Assembly: GCF_004343775.1 (NCBI RefSeq)
Contig: NZ_PTXL01000016.1
Coordinates: forward strand, 62,001 to 126,000
Reading direction: 5' to 3'
Source of the DNA: Burkholderia sp. SRS-46
GTDB lineage: Bacteria > Pseudomonadota > Gammaproteobacteria > Burkholderiales > Burkholderiaceae
Length of the DNA stretch: 64,000 nucleotides
Positions 15,089-22,618 of the stretch are shown here, in pieces. Under the pieces are notes generated by a model that saw only the letters and a list, made by a program, of their open reading frames with translations, did no database searches and was not told where the DNA came from. Within the stretch, counting starts at the first letter, position 1; each line of letters begins with the position of its first letter. The position numbers were made by a program, and so were the translations under genes.

Positions 15089-17725
15089 TCAGGCAGTAAA
15101 AAGGGCTGACCTACTGGCCGTGCCTTTAGCAATGCCGTCCACTCGCTTATTGAGCGTCTCGCGCCACTTGGCCAAGCGCTCGATGTCGTCGCTGAGTTCG
15201 TCGGGGTCTGGTATAGGAAGCCTGCCGACAGGCGCGGCCGGGTCGTGCTCGAACTTCGAAGACTTGGTCATGCCGGCGTCGATCTCGTGATAGTCGTCGT
15301 CTGTGACCGTCACCCCTTTGAGGCGTTGGGTCGACACACCCTCGCCGAAGCGTTGCACGGCCCCGTTGAGCAGCACCTCCTCGATGCAGCGCTCCCACGC
15401 GAGTCGGAGTTGGCCATAGCACTTGGCCGTCAGCTGGCGCTGCAGGTCTTCGTCGCCTTCCTTCGCCGCCTTGCGCACACCGACCAGAAGCTGCCTCAGG
15501 CGACCTAGGCGGTCCTTTGTGCCCAGCACGTCGAAGGGCAAATCCTCGGAATGAACACCATAGCCGTCTGCCGTCCTCCGGATGTAGTTCTTGGTCAGCG
15601 TTGCACCGACCTCCTCTGCCTTCTGCTCCAAGATGAGAAGAAAGTAGATGTCGTGGGTGAAGACGATCACCTGCCGGGTCAGCGACTCTCTCGCTAAGCG
15701 CTCGGCGACCTCCCAGCGGCGCCGATGGTCCAGCGACGAGACGGGGTCGTCGAGAACGATGCCGCCGCGCCCCTTGCTAAGCCGAATCTCCGCCATAAAG
15801 GATGCAATCGCAATGGCCCGCTGCTCGCCTTCGCTGAGGATCGCCGCCGGCGTCCCGCCACCCGGCAACTGGAGGGTCAGCTTGAACTGGGTTTTACCGC
15901 CTGGCGACTCGGGCTTCATCACTACGCGGAGGTGATGGACCTTGAGGAGCTTGAGTTCAGCGTTGAGGGCATCGGCCAGTTCCTGGCTGGCCGTCGTGCG
16001 AGAGAGCTCCGTGGACTTCCTGGAAATACCCCGCGTCTCCATGCCATCGATGCACGCCTGCAGCTTATGGCAGAGTTCGTGTTTGGTCATCGCCTCGAGC
16101 ACCGCAGCCTTGACTTCAGCCAGCCTGCGGCGAGCATCGAGCTCCGCCCGCTCTGCGACCATGGCAGCTTTGAGCTTCTCGTCTGCGGTGGCGTCGAGCG
16201 CCTTGGACTGTTCCAGCAGGCGGTTGATGAGGTCGGCCAAGCCGGGCTGCGGATCGTCGGAGAGTTTGGGAAGCGCATCCCAGACCAGTTTACCGGCGGC
16301 AGCTTGCAGGATGCCCGATTGGCGCGCCTTGAGGGCTTCCTGAAGGGCCGTACAGGCCGCAGCAACTTCCGGCCCGATCTCGGTCACCTCCTCGACCAAC
16401 GCGTCGCGAAACATCAAGTCCAAGTTCGCGTGCTGAATCGCCCTGAAGGGGATGGCAGCGGCCTCGTGCGCATCCTTCGCCGCCTTCTCGGCAGCGGCCT
16501 TGATGAAGGCGTCGAATCGACGCAGCCGAGCCGCTCCCTCTTGCCCGAGGGCGTTCTGGCAGAGAGGACAGACAGCCTCCGGCGGAAGTTCAGCGAAATC
16601 GTGGCCCGCATGGTTGAGTTCGGCAAATGTTCGGGCGGCCTCAAAGAGGGCCTTCCATTCCTCCCCACCCGTCCCGACCAGTTGGCCGGGCGTTGCCTTG
16701 AACTCGGTGGCCGCGAGCTCTGCCGCTCCCTTGGCAGCATTCGACTTGCCAATCAACGCCTGAAGCGAACCGACCTTCTCGTCGTTCACGACGCCGATCG
16801 CCGAGGCGACACGTTCCTTCAGCGAGGTGAGGCGGCTGGCCTTTTGCCGCAGGGCCAAGGCCTTTTGCTTCGGATCGGCTTCGGCCAAGGTCTTGTTCAG
16901 CAAGGCGAGCCGCTCAAGTTCGGCTTCCCTAAGCGTGGCCAGTATCTCGATGTCCTCTGCCTTGGTCTTGGCAGGGATGCCGAGCAGCTTTCTGGCGACT
17001 TCGGTTTGCTCCCCGGCGAGGCCCGCATAAGCGGCATTGCTCGGGGCATTCGCAGCCTTATCCGCCGTGGCCCGAGCCTTTAGCTTGTTGCACGCGCCGA
17101 CCAGGCCTTCCAGGATGTCCAGCCCATACGGAGCGTAGGCGAAATCACCCTGGTTGTCGATGTAGGCGCGAGCGCAGTGCGAGTCGAAGATGGCGATGTC
17201 CGACATGGGCTCGGGCGGCTCAGCGCCGTCTTTCCAGGGAAGGTCCCTCGCGACGCCGTCGATCTCCGTCTCGAACGTGGCCTGGGCCGGTCCGCTCTTC
17301 CCGGGTTCCAGATTCGCGTTGGGCAGGATGGGTTCGCGCCGGTCGCGCGCCCGGCATGCCTTCTTGAGCACGCGTGAGTATCCCGACTTCCCGACGCCAT
17401 TCTCACCGTAGATGCCCGTGATGCCTGCCCGGGCAACGGGCAGGCACGCACCATTGGCCAACGCATTGACGTTGGCCAACATTTTGATGGCCGTCAGTAG
17501 AACGACGCGCGTCGGATTCGCCGGCGGCGCAACTTGGGCATCGTGGAGCTTTTTGGCCATGCGCCCTTCAGGATCCGGGATGCCCACCTCGGCTTTGGCC
17601 AACGCGTAGAGGTCGTCCAGGTCGGCCGCGCTAAGCGCCCGGTCGGCATAGAGCCTGGCGATGGCGTCTTGTTGCCAGACGGCGAGAGCCTTGGACCACG
17701 CATGGATTTCTTGGAGGATAGTCAC
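15089..17725 (-). CDS. SMC/RecF-like AAA_13-family ATPase, defence-associated candidate
   Basis: An 878-residue ABC-type ATPase with Walker A GENGVGKS at residues 107-114 and a long helical middle. A zinc-hook-like CPLC lies near 385, an ABC signature LSEGEQRAIAIASF near 630, Walker B GIVLDDPVSSLDH near 655 and an H-loop VFTHD near 688. The DDPVSSLDH form and C-terminal extension (LRLAWERCIEEVLLNGAVQRF) are typical of the AAA_13 group that includes PrrC/RloC-like proteins. Those couple DNA damage or restriction alarm to tRNA cleavage. I cannot identify an anticodon-nuclease triad with certainty, so a nuclease role is inference. It stands alone, convergent with the R-M pair, in a block with other defence-type genes. 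ATG 17725 is the first good start. Confidence 0.75.
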   Translation of the reverse strand: MTILQEIHAWSKALAVWQQDAIARLYADRALSAADLDDLYALAKAEVGIPDPEGRMAKKLHDAQVAPPANPTRVVLLTAIKMLANVNALANGACLPVARAGITGIYGENGVGKSGYSRVLKKACRARDRREPILPNANLEPGKSGPAQATFETEIDGVARDLPWKDGAEPPEPMSDIAIFDSHCARAYIDNQGDFAYAPYGLDILEGLVGACNKLKARATADKAANAPSNAAYAGLAGEQTEVARKLLGIPAKTKAEDIEILATLREAELERLALLNKTLAEADPKQKALALRQKASRLTSLKERVASAIGVVNDEKVGSLQALIGKSNAAKGAAELAATEFKATPGQLVGTGGEEWKALFEAARTFAELNHAGHDFAELPPEAVCPLCQNALGQEGAARLRRFDAFIKAAAEKAAKDAHEAAAIPFRAIQHANLDLMFRDALVEEVTEIGPEVAAACTALQEALKARQSGILQAAAGKLVWDALPKLSDDPQPGLADLINRLLEQSKALDATADEKLKAAMVAERAELDARRRLAEVKAAVLEAMTKHELCHKLQACIDGMETRGISRKSTELSRTTASQELADALNAELKLLKVHHLRVVMKPESPGGKTQFKLTLQLPGGGTPAAILSEGEQRAIAIASFMAEIRLSKGRGGIVLDDPVSSLDHRRRWEVAERLARESLTRQVIVFTHDIYFLLILEQKAEEVGATLTKNYIRRTADGYGVHSEDLPFDVLGTKDRLGRLRQLLVGVRKAAKEGDEDLQRQLTAKCYGQLRLAWERCIEEVLLNGAVQRFGEGVSTQRLKGVTVTDDDYHEIDAGMTKSSKFEHDPAAPVGRLPIPDPDELSDDIERLAKWRETLNKRVDGIAKGTASRSALFTA

Positions 17726-17888
17726 GGGCTTCTCCTCTATCAGCCGGTTGCGACTTATGCCGGGATACGACTATGGAATCAGGCTCTTACGGACAGGTCC
17801 CGAAATCCAGTACGCGAAGTGACAAATTTAATTCGAACGGAGTCGCAGTAACAGCATTATTTTGGCCGACAAAGTTGCCGTACGCGCG

Positions 17889-18341
17889 ATGTCATCGTTT
17901 AATAACCATTCTCGGGCTGATCCGCGATGGTCGGATGTGCTTGTCAGGGATTGGTTGCACGGAGCCCATTACGACGCTTCGCTGATCAAGCATGGAGTCG
18001 AACAGTACGACGCCACCTTCAGGCTCAAGGTATCGCGGCGTCCCTGGGCGACGCCTATGGATCCCGGCATGTTAGAGCTTGGTCGTCGACCGGGACATGC
18101 GTGGCATGCCTGTTGGAATTTCAAGGGCGGATAGTTCTTCGATCTCGCGCAGTTTTGGCAGGATATTGACGATGCCCAGGAGCTCGTCTTGTTGGTGTGC
18201 GCGGCATCCTCATCTAGTCTTGAGGTCTTGTTTTCAGCGGTCGAAGCTCCGCAAGCTGTGAATGACGCGGTCGGACAATGCTTTGCCGCCGCGCTGGGAA
18301 TCGTTGACGACACCAAGGACCGAAATCATGGCAACCATTGA
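17889..18341 (+). pseudogene. Amber-interrupted gene upstream of a HEPN/Abi-like gene
   Basis: From ATG 17889 the frame reads MSSFNNHSRADPRWSDVLVR and runs to an in-frame TAG at 18132-18134. It then continues in the same frame with protein-like sequence (FFDLAQFWQDIDDAQELVLL, then AVNDAVGQCFAAALGIVDD) to TGA at 18339-18341. Without the TAG it would encode about 150 residues. Its natural stop overlaps the next gene's ATG (18328) by 14 bp, as in a coupled operon, which argues that the downstream half was once read. One base change (TAG from CAG or TGG) could explain it. It may be a pseudogene, a sequencing error or, less likely, readthrough. Function unknown. Confidence 0.5.
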
Positions 18342-19101
18342 AGTCGCGTGGGGTACGGTTCGCGCCAGCCTCGGCCAGTTGAGCTTCTCGGATATCCGAG
18401 ATGTCGCCGGCCTGGCCGGCGTAGACGTCACCGAACTTTCCCATCTCCAACAAAAGTCGGGGAACGGGGTCACGAAGGATCAATTGCGCAGCGCGATCGA
18501 CGGCCTGGTCGGCCTGATGGAAGCCGATGAGCGTCGGCGCTTCGTGATGCTCGTAGCCGAGGAGGTGTTGTCGCGCCGGCCGAATTTATGCGAAGAGCTT
18601 GAGGAGAAGCTGGCGCGGCACGGATGGGGCCTAGTCGACAACCGTCTGATTCCGCTGGAGCTGTTCGATCCGGCCGAGCTGACAAGTCTGCCAGAAGGGC
18701 CCCGAGAGGATCTGGTCAAGGCCGCGCTGCGCTTTCGCGATGGTGATCTGAGCGGGGCGATCGCCGCGGCCTGCGGCGCGGTCGACACGGCGGTGGCGGC
18801 AATTTATGACGAATATCAGCTGGGTGAGCCTGCCCAGTCGTTTCAGGAAGGCTGCAATCGCGCGGTGGCGGTCGTTATGGATCTCGACGCGGGATTGCGT
18901 GAACTGGGTTGGGATGCAGACGACGTGAAGATCTTCGCGAATAACTTCAAAGGCGCACTAACCCGGGGGGCCTACGTGATGCAGACCTTGCGCTCGAAGA
19001 TGGGCGATGTGCATGGCAGCAAGCCCGTGCTCAAGCCGCTGGTGTTCGATGTACTGAAATGGGCCGAACTCTTTGTTCGCACGCTTACGCGCCCGCAATG
19101 A
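18328..19101 (+). CDS. HEPN-like abortive-infection (Abi-C-like) protein
   Basis: A 257-residue protein with a helical N-terminal half (about 1-95), the segment HGWGLVDNRLIPLELFDPAEL, and a C-terminal half with DGDLSGAIAAACGAVDTAV and LRSKMGDVHGSKPVLKPLVF. The latter contains an R-x6-H pattern (RSKMGDVH) expected of HEPN ribonucleases and resembles the C-terminal domain of abortive infection proteins (LRNxxGxxHG). ATG 18328 has AAGGA about 9 nt upstream and overlaps the interrupted gene before it. Its stop overlaps the next start (ATGA). By family it may cleave RNA during phage infection; this is not shown here. Confidence 0.62.
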   Translation: MATIEVAWGTVRASLGQLSFSDIRDVAGLAGVDVTELSHLQQKSGNGVTKDQLRSAIDGLVGLMEADERRRFVMLVAEEVLSRRPNLCEELEEKLARHGWGLVDNRLIPLELFDPAELTSLPEGPREDLVKAALRFRDGDLSGAIAAACGAVDTAVAAIYDEYQLGEPAQSFQEGCNRAVAVVMDLDAGLRELGWDADDVKIFANNFKGALTRGAYVMQTLRSKMGDVHGSKPVLKPLVFDVLKWAELFVRTLTRPQ

Positions 19102-19967
19102 ATGCACCTTTCACGACCCGCGAGGTGAACGCGCGAGATGAAGCAATGCGCGACGAACGTGCGTCGGCGGATCGCCACCAGGATTCGCCGGCACTGCAAC
19201 GCATCTACGACGCACTCGACGCTGCACCGTCCGCGATCGTCGACCGACCAGTCGCGCTCGATCGTGAGCTGACCGCCGCGACGTTCGGGTTGCGCCGCAA
19301 CCGCGAAAATCGGATTTATGCTGACGTACCGCTTACCGCGCTGGTCGGCCTGTTCCACCGGACCTGGGCGCCGGACGCCACGACCTGGCGGTCGCTGCTG
19401 GACGGACTGCACGGTAGAGGGTGGGGCAGCGATACGCTGGCGTACTTCGAATCCGAGATCGGAGACGCGCATTTCCCAGCGCCGGCAGCAGCCTACCCGC
19501 TGATCCTGCGCGCCTATGGCGGCGCCGTCGTGTGCGTGAATGGCATGCACCGCCTGGTCGCCGGCGTTTGTTGGCTGGCCGCCCAACAGGGCGTCGAGGC
19601 CCGGCTGCGGAAAGTCGAGCTACAGATCTACGACGTGAAGCGGGCCGCGGTGACGGTGATGGTCGATGCATTGGGGCGGGGCGAGACGGTGCATGCGGCG
19701 ATCAACACGGATTGCGAGACCGTGTTGATCCGCGCACGCAGTGCAGGAGCGGATCGCTACTGGCATGTCGACGGTGATCAGATCGAGCCGATACCGGCAC
19801 CGGGTGGCCGGCACGACGCATGGCGCCGCTGGCTCGGGCAGCGAGCGCGTGCCGAGGCCGGCCTGACTTGGCAGACCGTGCCGCCGACCGTGATCGCTGC
19901 GCTGGCCGACGACGGCTGGTTGCGGGCGCAGCGCATCGCGCCGCGTTATGTGGACTCACCCCGATGA
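19098..19967 (+). CDS. Hypothetical protein with ParB/Srx-like motif
   Basis: A 289-residue protein starting at ATG 19098, overlapping the preceding stop by 4 bp, so it is co-translated with the HEPN-like gene. The stretch VVCVNGMHRLVAGVCWLAAQ near residue 150 resembles the GxHR element of ParB/sulfiredoxin-fold nucleotide-binding domains. PLTALVGLFHRTW near 75-90 could be the matching specificity-loop region. No other domain is clear. It may belong to the ParB-like/DndB-like side of the family, but this is weak. It is followed by small plasmid-type genes. Confidence 0.6.
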   Translation: MNAPFTTREVNARDEAMRDERASADRHQDSPALQRIYDALDAAPSAIVDRPVALDRELTAATFGLRRNRENRIYADVPLTALVGLFHRTWAPDATTWRSLLDGLHGRGWGSDTLAYFESEIGDAHFPAPAAAYPLILRAYGGAVVCVNGMHRLVAGVCWLAAQQGVEARLRKVELQIYDVKRAAVTVMVDALGRGETVHAAINTDCETVLIRARSAGADRYWHVDGDQIEPIPAPGGRHDAWRRWLGQRARAEAGLTWQTVPPTVIAALADDGWLRAQRIAPRYVDSPR

Positions 19968-19986
19968 CTTTATCGATGAACCTTCG

Positions 19987-20427
19987 ATGACCCGAAAACC
20001 ACTTTCTCATTCCCGGCGACCATTGACCAAGGCGCAGCTGTTACCGCTGCCCGTCGACCAGGTGCGCGCCCTCTCGCTGAAGCACCATCTCGCGCTCGCG
20101 ATGCTACGCGACGGCCGCGGCGACATCGAGGCAATCATCACGCTGCTGAACGTGCTGTACCTCGCGTTCTTCCTGCGAGATAGCGGTCCCGCCGCGCTGG
20201 ACAGCTGCCAACGCGCGGAAGTGGCGCTTGACGACTGCATCCGGAGAGCCGAGCGCGGAGAACCCTGGAGCGTCGCGGATACCGAGCGGCAGGCGCTCGA
20301 GGAATTAGTCGTCACCCACGACGCACAGCTGGCTGCGGCGCCGGCGTACCGTTACCTCGACGCGTGGGAACAGGTGCAGCGTGTCATGGCGTCCGGCGGT
20401 CGCTCGCCGATCCCTGCAGCGGCCTGA
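19987..20427 (+). CDS. Small helical plasmid protein, paralogue of the gene at 33683-34174
   Basis: About 146 residues from ATG 19987 (MTRKPLSHSRRPLTKAQLLPLPVDQ). A longer frame from 19948 overlaps the previous gene. The order of features (LPLPVDQVRALSLKHHLALAMLRDGRGDIEAIITLLNVLYLAFFL, an E/D-rich middle, THDAQLAAAPAYRYLDAWEQVQRV) matches the protein at 33683-34174 (LLPMPRQKAEELALQYHAAF, LLQLVVLSGF, WHDDQLRAAPLAVFAEALERLERM). Relatives are sometimes labelled Fis-family regulators in plasmid annotation, but no Fis HTH is evident here. Function unknown. Confidence 0.68.
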   Translation: MTRKPLSHSRRPLTKAQLLPLPVDQVRALSLKHHLALAMLRDGRGDIEAIITLLNVLYLAFFLRDSGPAALDSCQRAEVALDDCIRRAERGEPWSVADTERQALEELVVTHDAQLAAAPAYRYLDAWEQVQRVMASGGRSPIPAAA

Positions 20428-20445
20428 CACGGGAGCAAAACCATC

Positions 20446-20871
20446 ATGTCTTCTACCTTTGACCGGGCCACCGCGCTGTCCATCGTGACGTCCACGCTCG
20501 CCGACGCAGTCGCGTGTGCCTATATGGACGCGCTCCCGATCGACGGCTACGCAGGAACTGGAGTACTGGCAGACTGGGTGCCGGCACCAGGTCGTTGTCA
20601 CGAGCAGGTCGAATGCTGGCTGGCAATGCATCCGGCCGACACGCCGGTGCGCGGCTGGCTTGCTGATGGCGGCAACGATGCGCAACAGCGGTTCGTGTCG
20701 CACTCGCTGGTCCGCACGGCGGCCGGCGAGCTGCTCGACGTCGCGTATCCGCAGCCGCCATACGTCCAGCACTTCGTTGAGCATCCGGCGGCCGCCGGCG
20801 ATTTTTTTGCCTTGGTCCGCGGTGAGCTGTGGGTGTCGGAACTTTACGTATTTATTCCGAGCAGGAGTTGA
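20446..20871 (+). CDS. Hypothetical protein
   Basis: A 141-residue protein (MSSTFDRATALSIVTSTLAD) starting 18 bp after the previous stop, with GGGAGC about 10 nt upstream. It contains WLAMHPADTPVRGWL, SHSLVRTAAGELLDVAYPQP and a C-terminal VRGELWVSELYVFIPSR. The composition is that of a folded globular alpha/beta protein. It has no recognised family. It lies in a tight plus-strand series of accessory genes. Confidence 0.65.
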   Translation: MSSTFDRATALSIVTSTLADAVACAYMDALPIDGYAGTGVLADWVPAPGRCHEQVECWLAMHPADTPVRGWLADGGNDAQQRFVSHSLVRTAAGELLDVAYPQPPYVQHFVEHPAAAGDFFALVRGELWVSELYVFIPSRS

Positions 20872-20875
20872 ATCT

Positions 20876-21217
20876 ATGGCCCGTTCCGCCTCCAAGAAGC
20901 CGCCGTCCCCGTCGTTGCCCTATCGCGTCGAGGCGATCGTGTTCGCGGTCGCGATGCGAACCGGCAAAGTCGAAGTGATCGGCATCCCGTTCGAGCATCG
21001 TGGTCGGACCTGGGCGATCCATAGCATCGTTGGCCTGTCGATCGACGACACGCCGTGCTATACCGTGTCCGACGTACAGACCGGCCGGCATGTGCCGAAG
21101 AGCGAGGCGAAGACGCTTGACGCGGCACGCGTGGCGGCCACCGCGACGCTCGACGCCGTCACCGAAGCGTCGTGGATCGAATCCTTCGGCGCCGAGACGG
21201 CGGCCGCGGCGGTTTGA
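20876..21217 (+). CDS. Hypothetical protein
   Basis: A 113-residue protein from ATG 20876 (MARSASKKPPSPSLPYRVEA), preceded by CAGGAG that overlaps the end of the gene before. The middle is beta-rich (VEVIGIPFEHRGRTWAIHSIVGLS, then CYTVSDVQTGRHVPKSEAKT) and the end helical (LDAARVAATATLDAVTEASW). The pattern resembles small plasmid proteins that carry a single beta-barrel-like fold. No specific family assigned. Last gene of the 18.3-21.2 kb series. Confidence 0.65.
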   Translation: MARSASKKPPSPSLPYRVEAIVFAVAMRTGKVEVIGIPFEHRGRTWAIHSIVGLSIDDTPCYTVSDVQTGRHVPKSEAKTLDAARVAATATLDAVTEASWIESFGAETAAAAV

Positions 21218-21647
21218 ACGAAGGCGAATCGCCCCCAGACGTTGATGCTGCTGTTGTCGTGCACCGACAGTCGGATCGAACTCACGGGCTGCGAAATACC
21301 GCGCGCGTGTCGCCCTCGACGACTGAACGGTTCCGGTGGGCGACGATGAACAATCGTTAGACGAGGTCGACGGCGAGAAGCGCTCTGCTACCATCCCGGC
21401 AAGTCGCGAGAGCGTGCCCAACGCTTATGCTCGCTTGGTGATGGGCAAACCGAACCTCTCACGACCCAGAGGGCTGCCGCGAAGGCAATAGGGGTAGCCC
21501 TCGTCTCGGCCTTTGCATCCCGTTGACAACCTCCTGGAAGTCTAGTCGGCGTCTTGACCCGGAGTTCAACGGTGGGCTGTACGCTAAAATCCTCCAGGAA
21601 CAGACCGACGGGATTCGGTCTGCAAATGAGAGAGATCGAGAGGGCAC
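21218..21647. other. Intergenic region between defence-like and T6SS segments
   Basis: This 430-bp stretch has no open frame with coding character or ribosome-binding site. It contains TTGACA near 21522 that could be a -35 box for the gene at 21648, but no matching -10 is convincing. It marks the junction between two accessory modules and may hold decayed sequence. Confidence 0.4.
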
Positions 21648-22025
21648 ATGTTCAAGGCTACTGCAGGCATAGCGATCGGCGTCGCTTTTCTCATCATCGC
21701 GGCGATCATCGGATGGTCTACCCGAGGTTTCCTGCAGACGGCGATCGCGGTCCCCGGTGAGGTGGTCAGCCTCAATGCAGGCGGAAGCCACCCCCAGATC
21801 GAGTTCGTGACGAAAACTGGTGAACGTATATCGTATCCGCAGGGCGGAATGATCTACGGCACCAAGGTCGGCGATAAGGTCACGGTGCTATATCAGCCGG
21901 AGGCACCCGCACGGACTGCTACGATCGATCGGGTTGGCGCCGTGTGGAACTGGACGTTGATGGCAGCCATATTCGGCATCGGATTCATTCTCTTCGCGTT
22001 GATGAATCTCCCGTCCAAAAAATAA
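21648..22025 (+). CDS. DUF3592-like membrane protein
   Basis: A 125-residue protein with an N-terminal transmembrane helix (GIAIGVAFLIIAAIIGW), a periplasmic beta domain (GEVVSLNAGGSHPQIEFVTK, ISYPQGGMIYGTKVGDKVTVLYQP) and a C-terminal helix (WNWTLMAAIFGIGFILFAL). This is the standard DUF3592 layout. It starts just before the gene at 22046 (20 bp gap), and both lie next to T6SS genes. In such settings DUF3592 proteins are sometimes immunity-like, but that is only suggested by position. Confidence 0.75.
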   Translation: MFKATAGIAIGVAFLIIAAIIGWSTRGFLQTAIAVPGEVVSLNAGGSHPQIEFVTKTGERISYPQGGMIYGTKVGDKVTVLYQPEAPARTATIDRVGAVWNWTLMAAIFGIGFILFALMNLPSKK

Positions 22026-22045
22026 CAGCACTGAGAGGATCGGCC

Positions 22046-22618
22046 GTGTCAATTCTGAGACCCAGCAACTGGAGCTACAAGACGGGTGCCACGGGCGGCG
22101 TCAGCATCGAGTTCGTCGTCGCCTCGGGTGGCACTATCGTTCTCGCTGATCCCGCCGGCAAAGAAACAGACTTCTACTATGGAGGCGTGGGTGTCGGCAT
22201 TGGTTTCGGGCTGCGTGTCCCGAAGATCAAGCTTCCGCGATTTTCCTTGCCGGAGATCAAGATCCCGAAGATCGCTGGGCACGAGGTCGGGGGCGCGGGC
22301 TCTGCCAAGTCCTTCGACAGCGCAGGCCTCATCTACATGGCGCCCGCGTTCCATGGGACTGAACTCGCCGAGTCCGATTTCCAGGGCGCCACGGTGTACC
22401 TCGACGGCGGCGTAGGCATCGGATACGGTAAGGCCGGGTCGGCAATGATCCTTGGAATCAATTCCGCGCAGCTGGCGCTGGGGTTGTCGAATCCCGCTAT
22501 GTCCTGGCTGGCCGAGATTGCCATCGCGCACGCGCCGGCGATTCTACTCATGGGCGGCACGACCGTCGGCTTGCAGGCGGGTGCTGGCGCCGGCATCCTC
22601 GTCGGCTACCTGCATTGA
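22046..22618 (+). CDS. Gly-rich amphipathic protein of the T6SS island, possible effector
   Basis: 190 residues from GTG 22046, which has a GAGAGGAT site 6 nt upstream; a longer open frame overlaps the previous gene. The sequence is rich in Gly and hydrophobic patches (YYGGVGVGIGFGLRVPKIKL, PRFSLPEIKIPKIAG, TYLDGG-like turns) and ends in VGLQAGAGAGILVGYLH. No catalytic motif is visible. Its position between a DUF3592-like gene and tssF suggests a T6SS-linked, perhaps membrane-active, role; the family is not known to me. Confidence 0.6.
   Translation: MSILRPSNWSYKTGATGGVSIEFVVASGGTIVLADPAGKETDFYYGGVGVGIGFGLRVPKIKLPRFSLPEIKIPKIAGHEVGGAGSAKSFDSAGLIYMAPAFHGTELAESDFQGATVYLDGGVGIGYGKAGSAMILGINSAQLALGLSNPAMSWLAEIAIAHAPAILLMGGTTVGLQAGAGAGILVGYLH

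Noticed and set aside
14722..15132. 136-codon minus-strand frame between the restriction gene and the ATPase
   Set aside because: Its start lies inside the ATPase 3' end in another frame, it has no ribosome site, and its composition is erratic.
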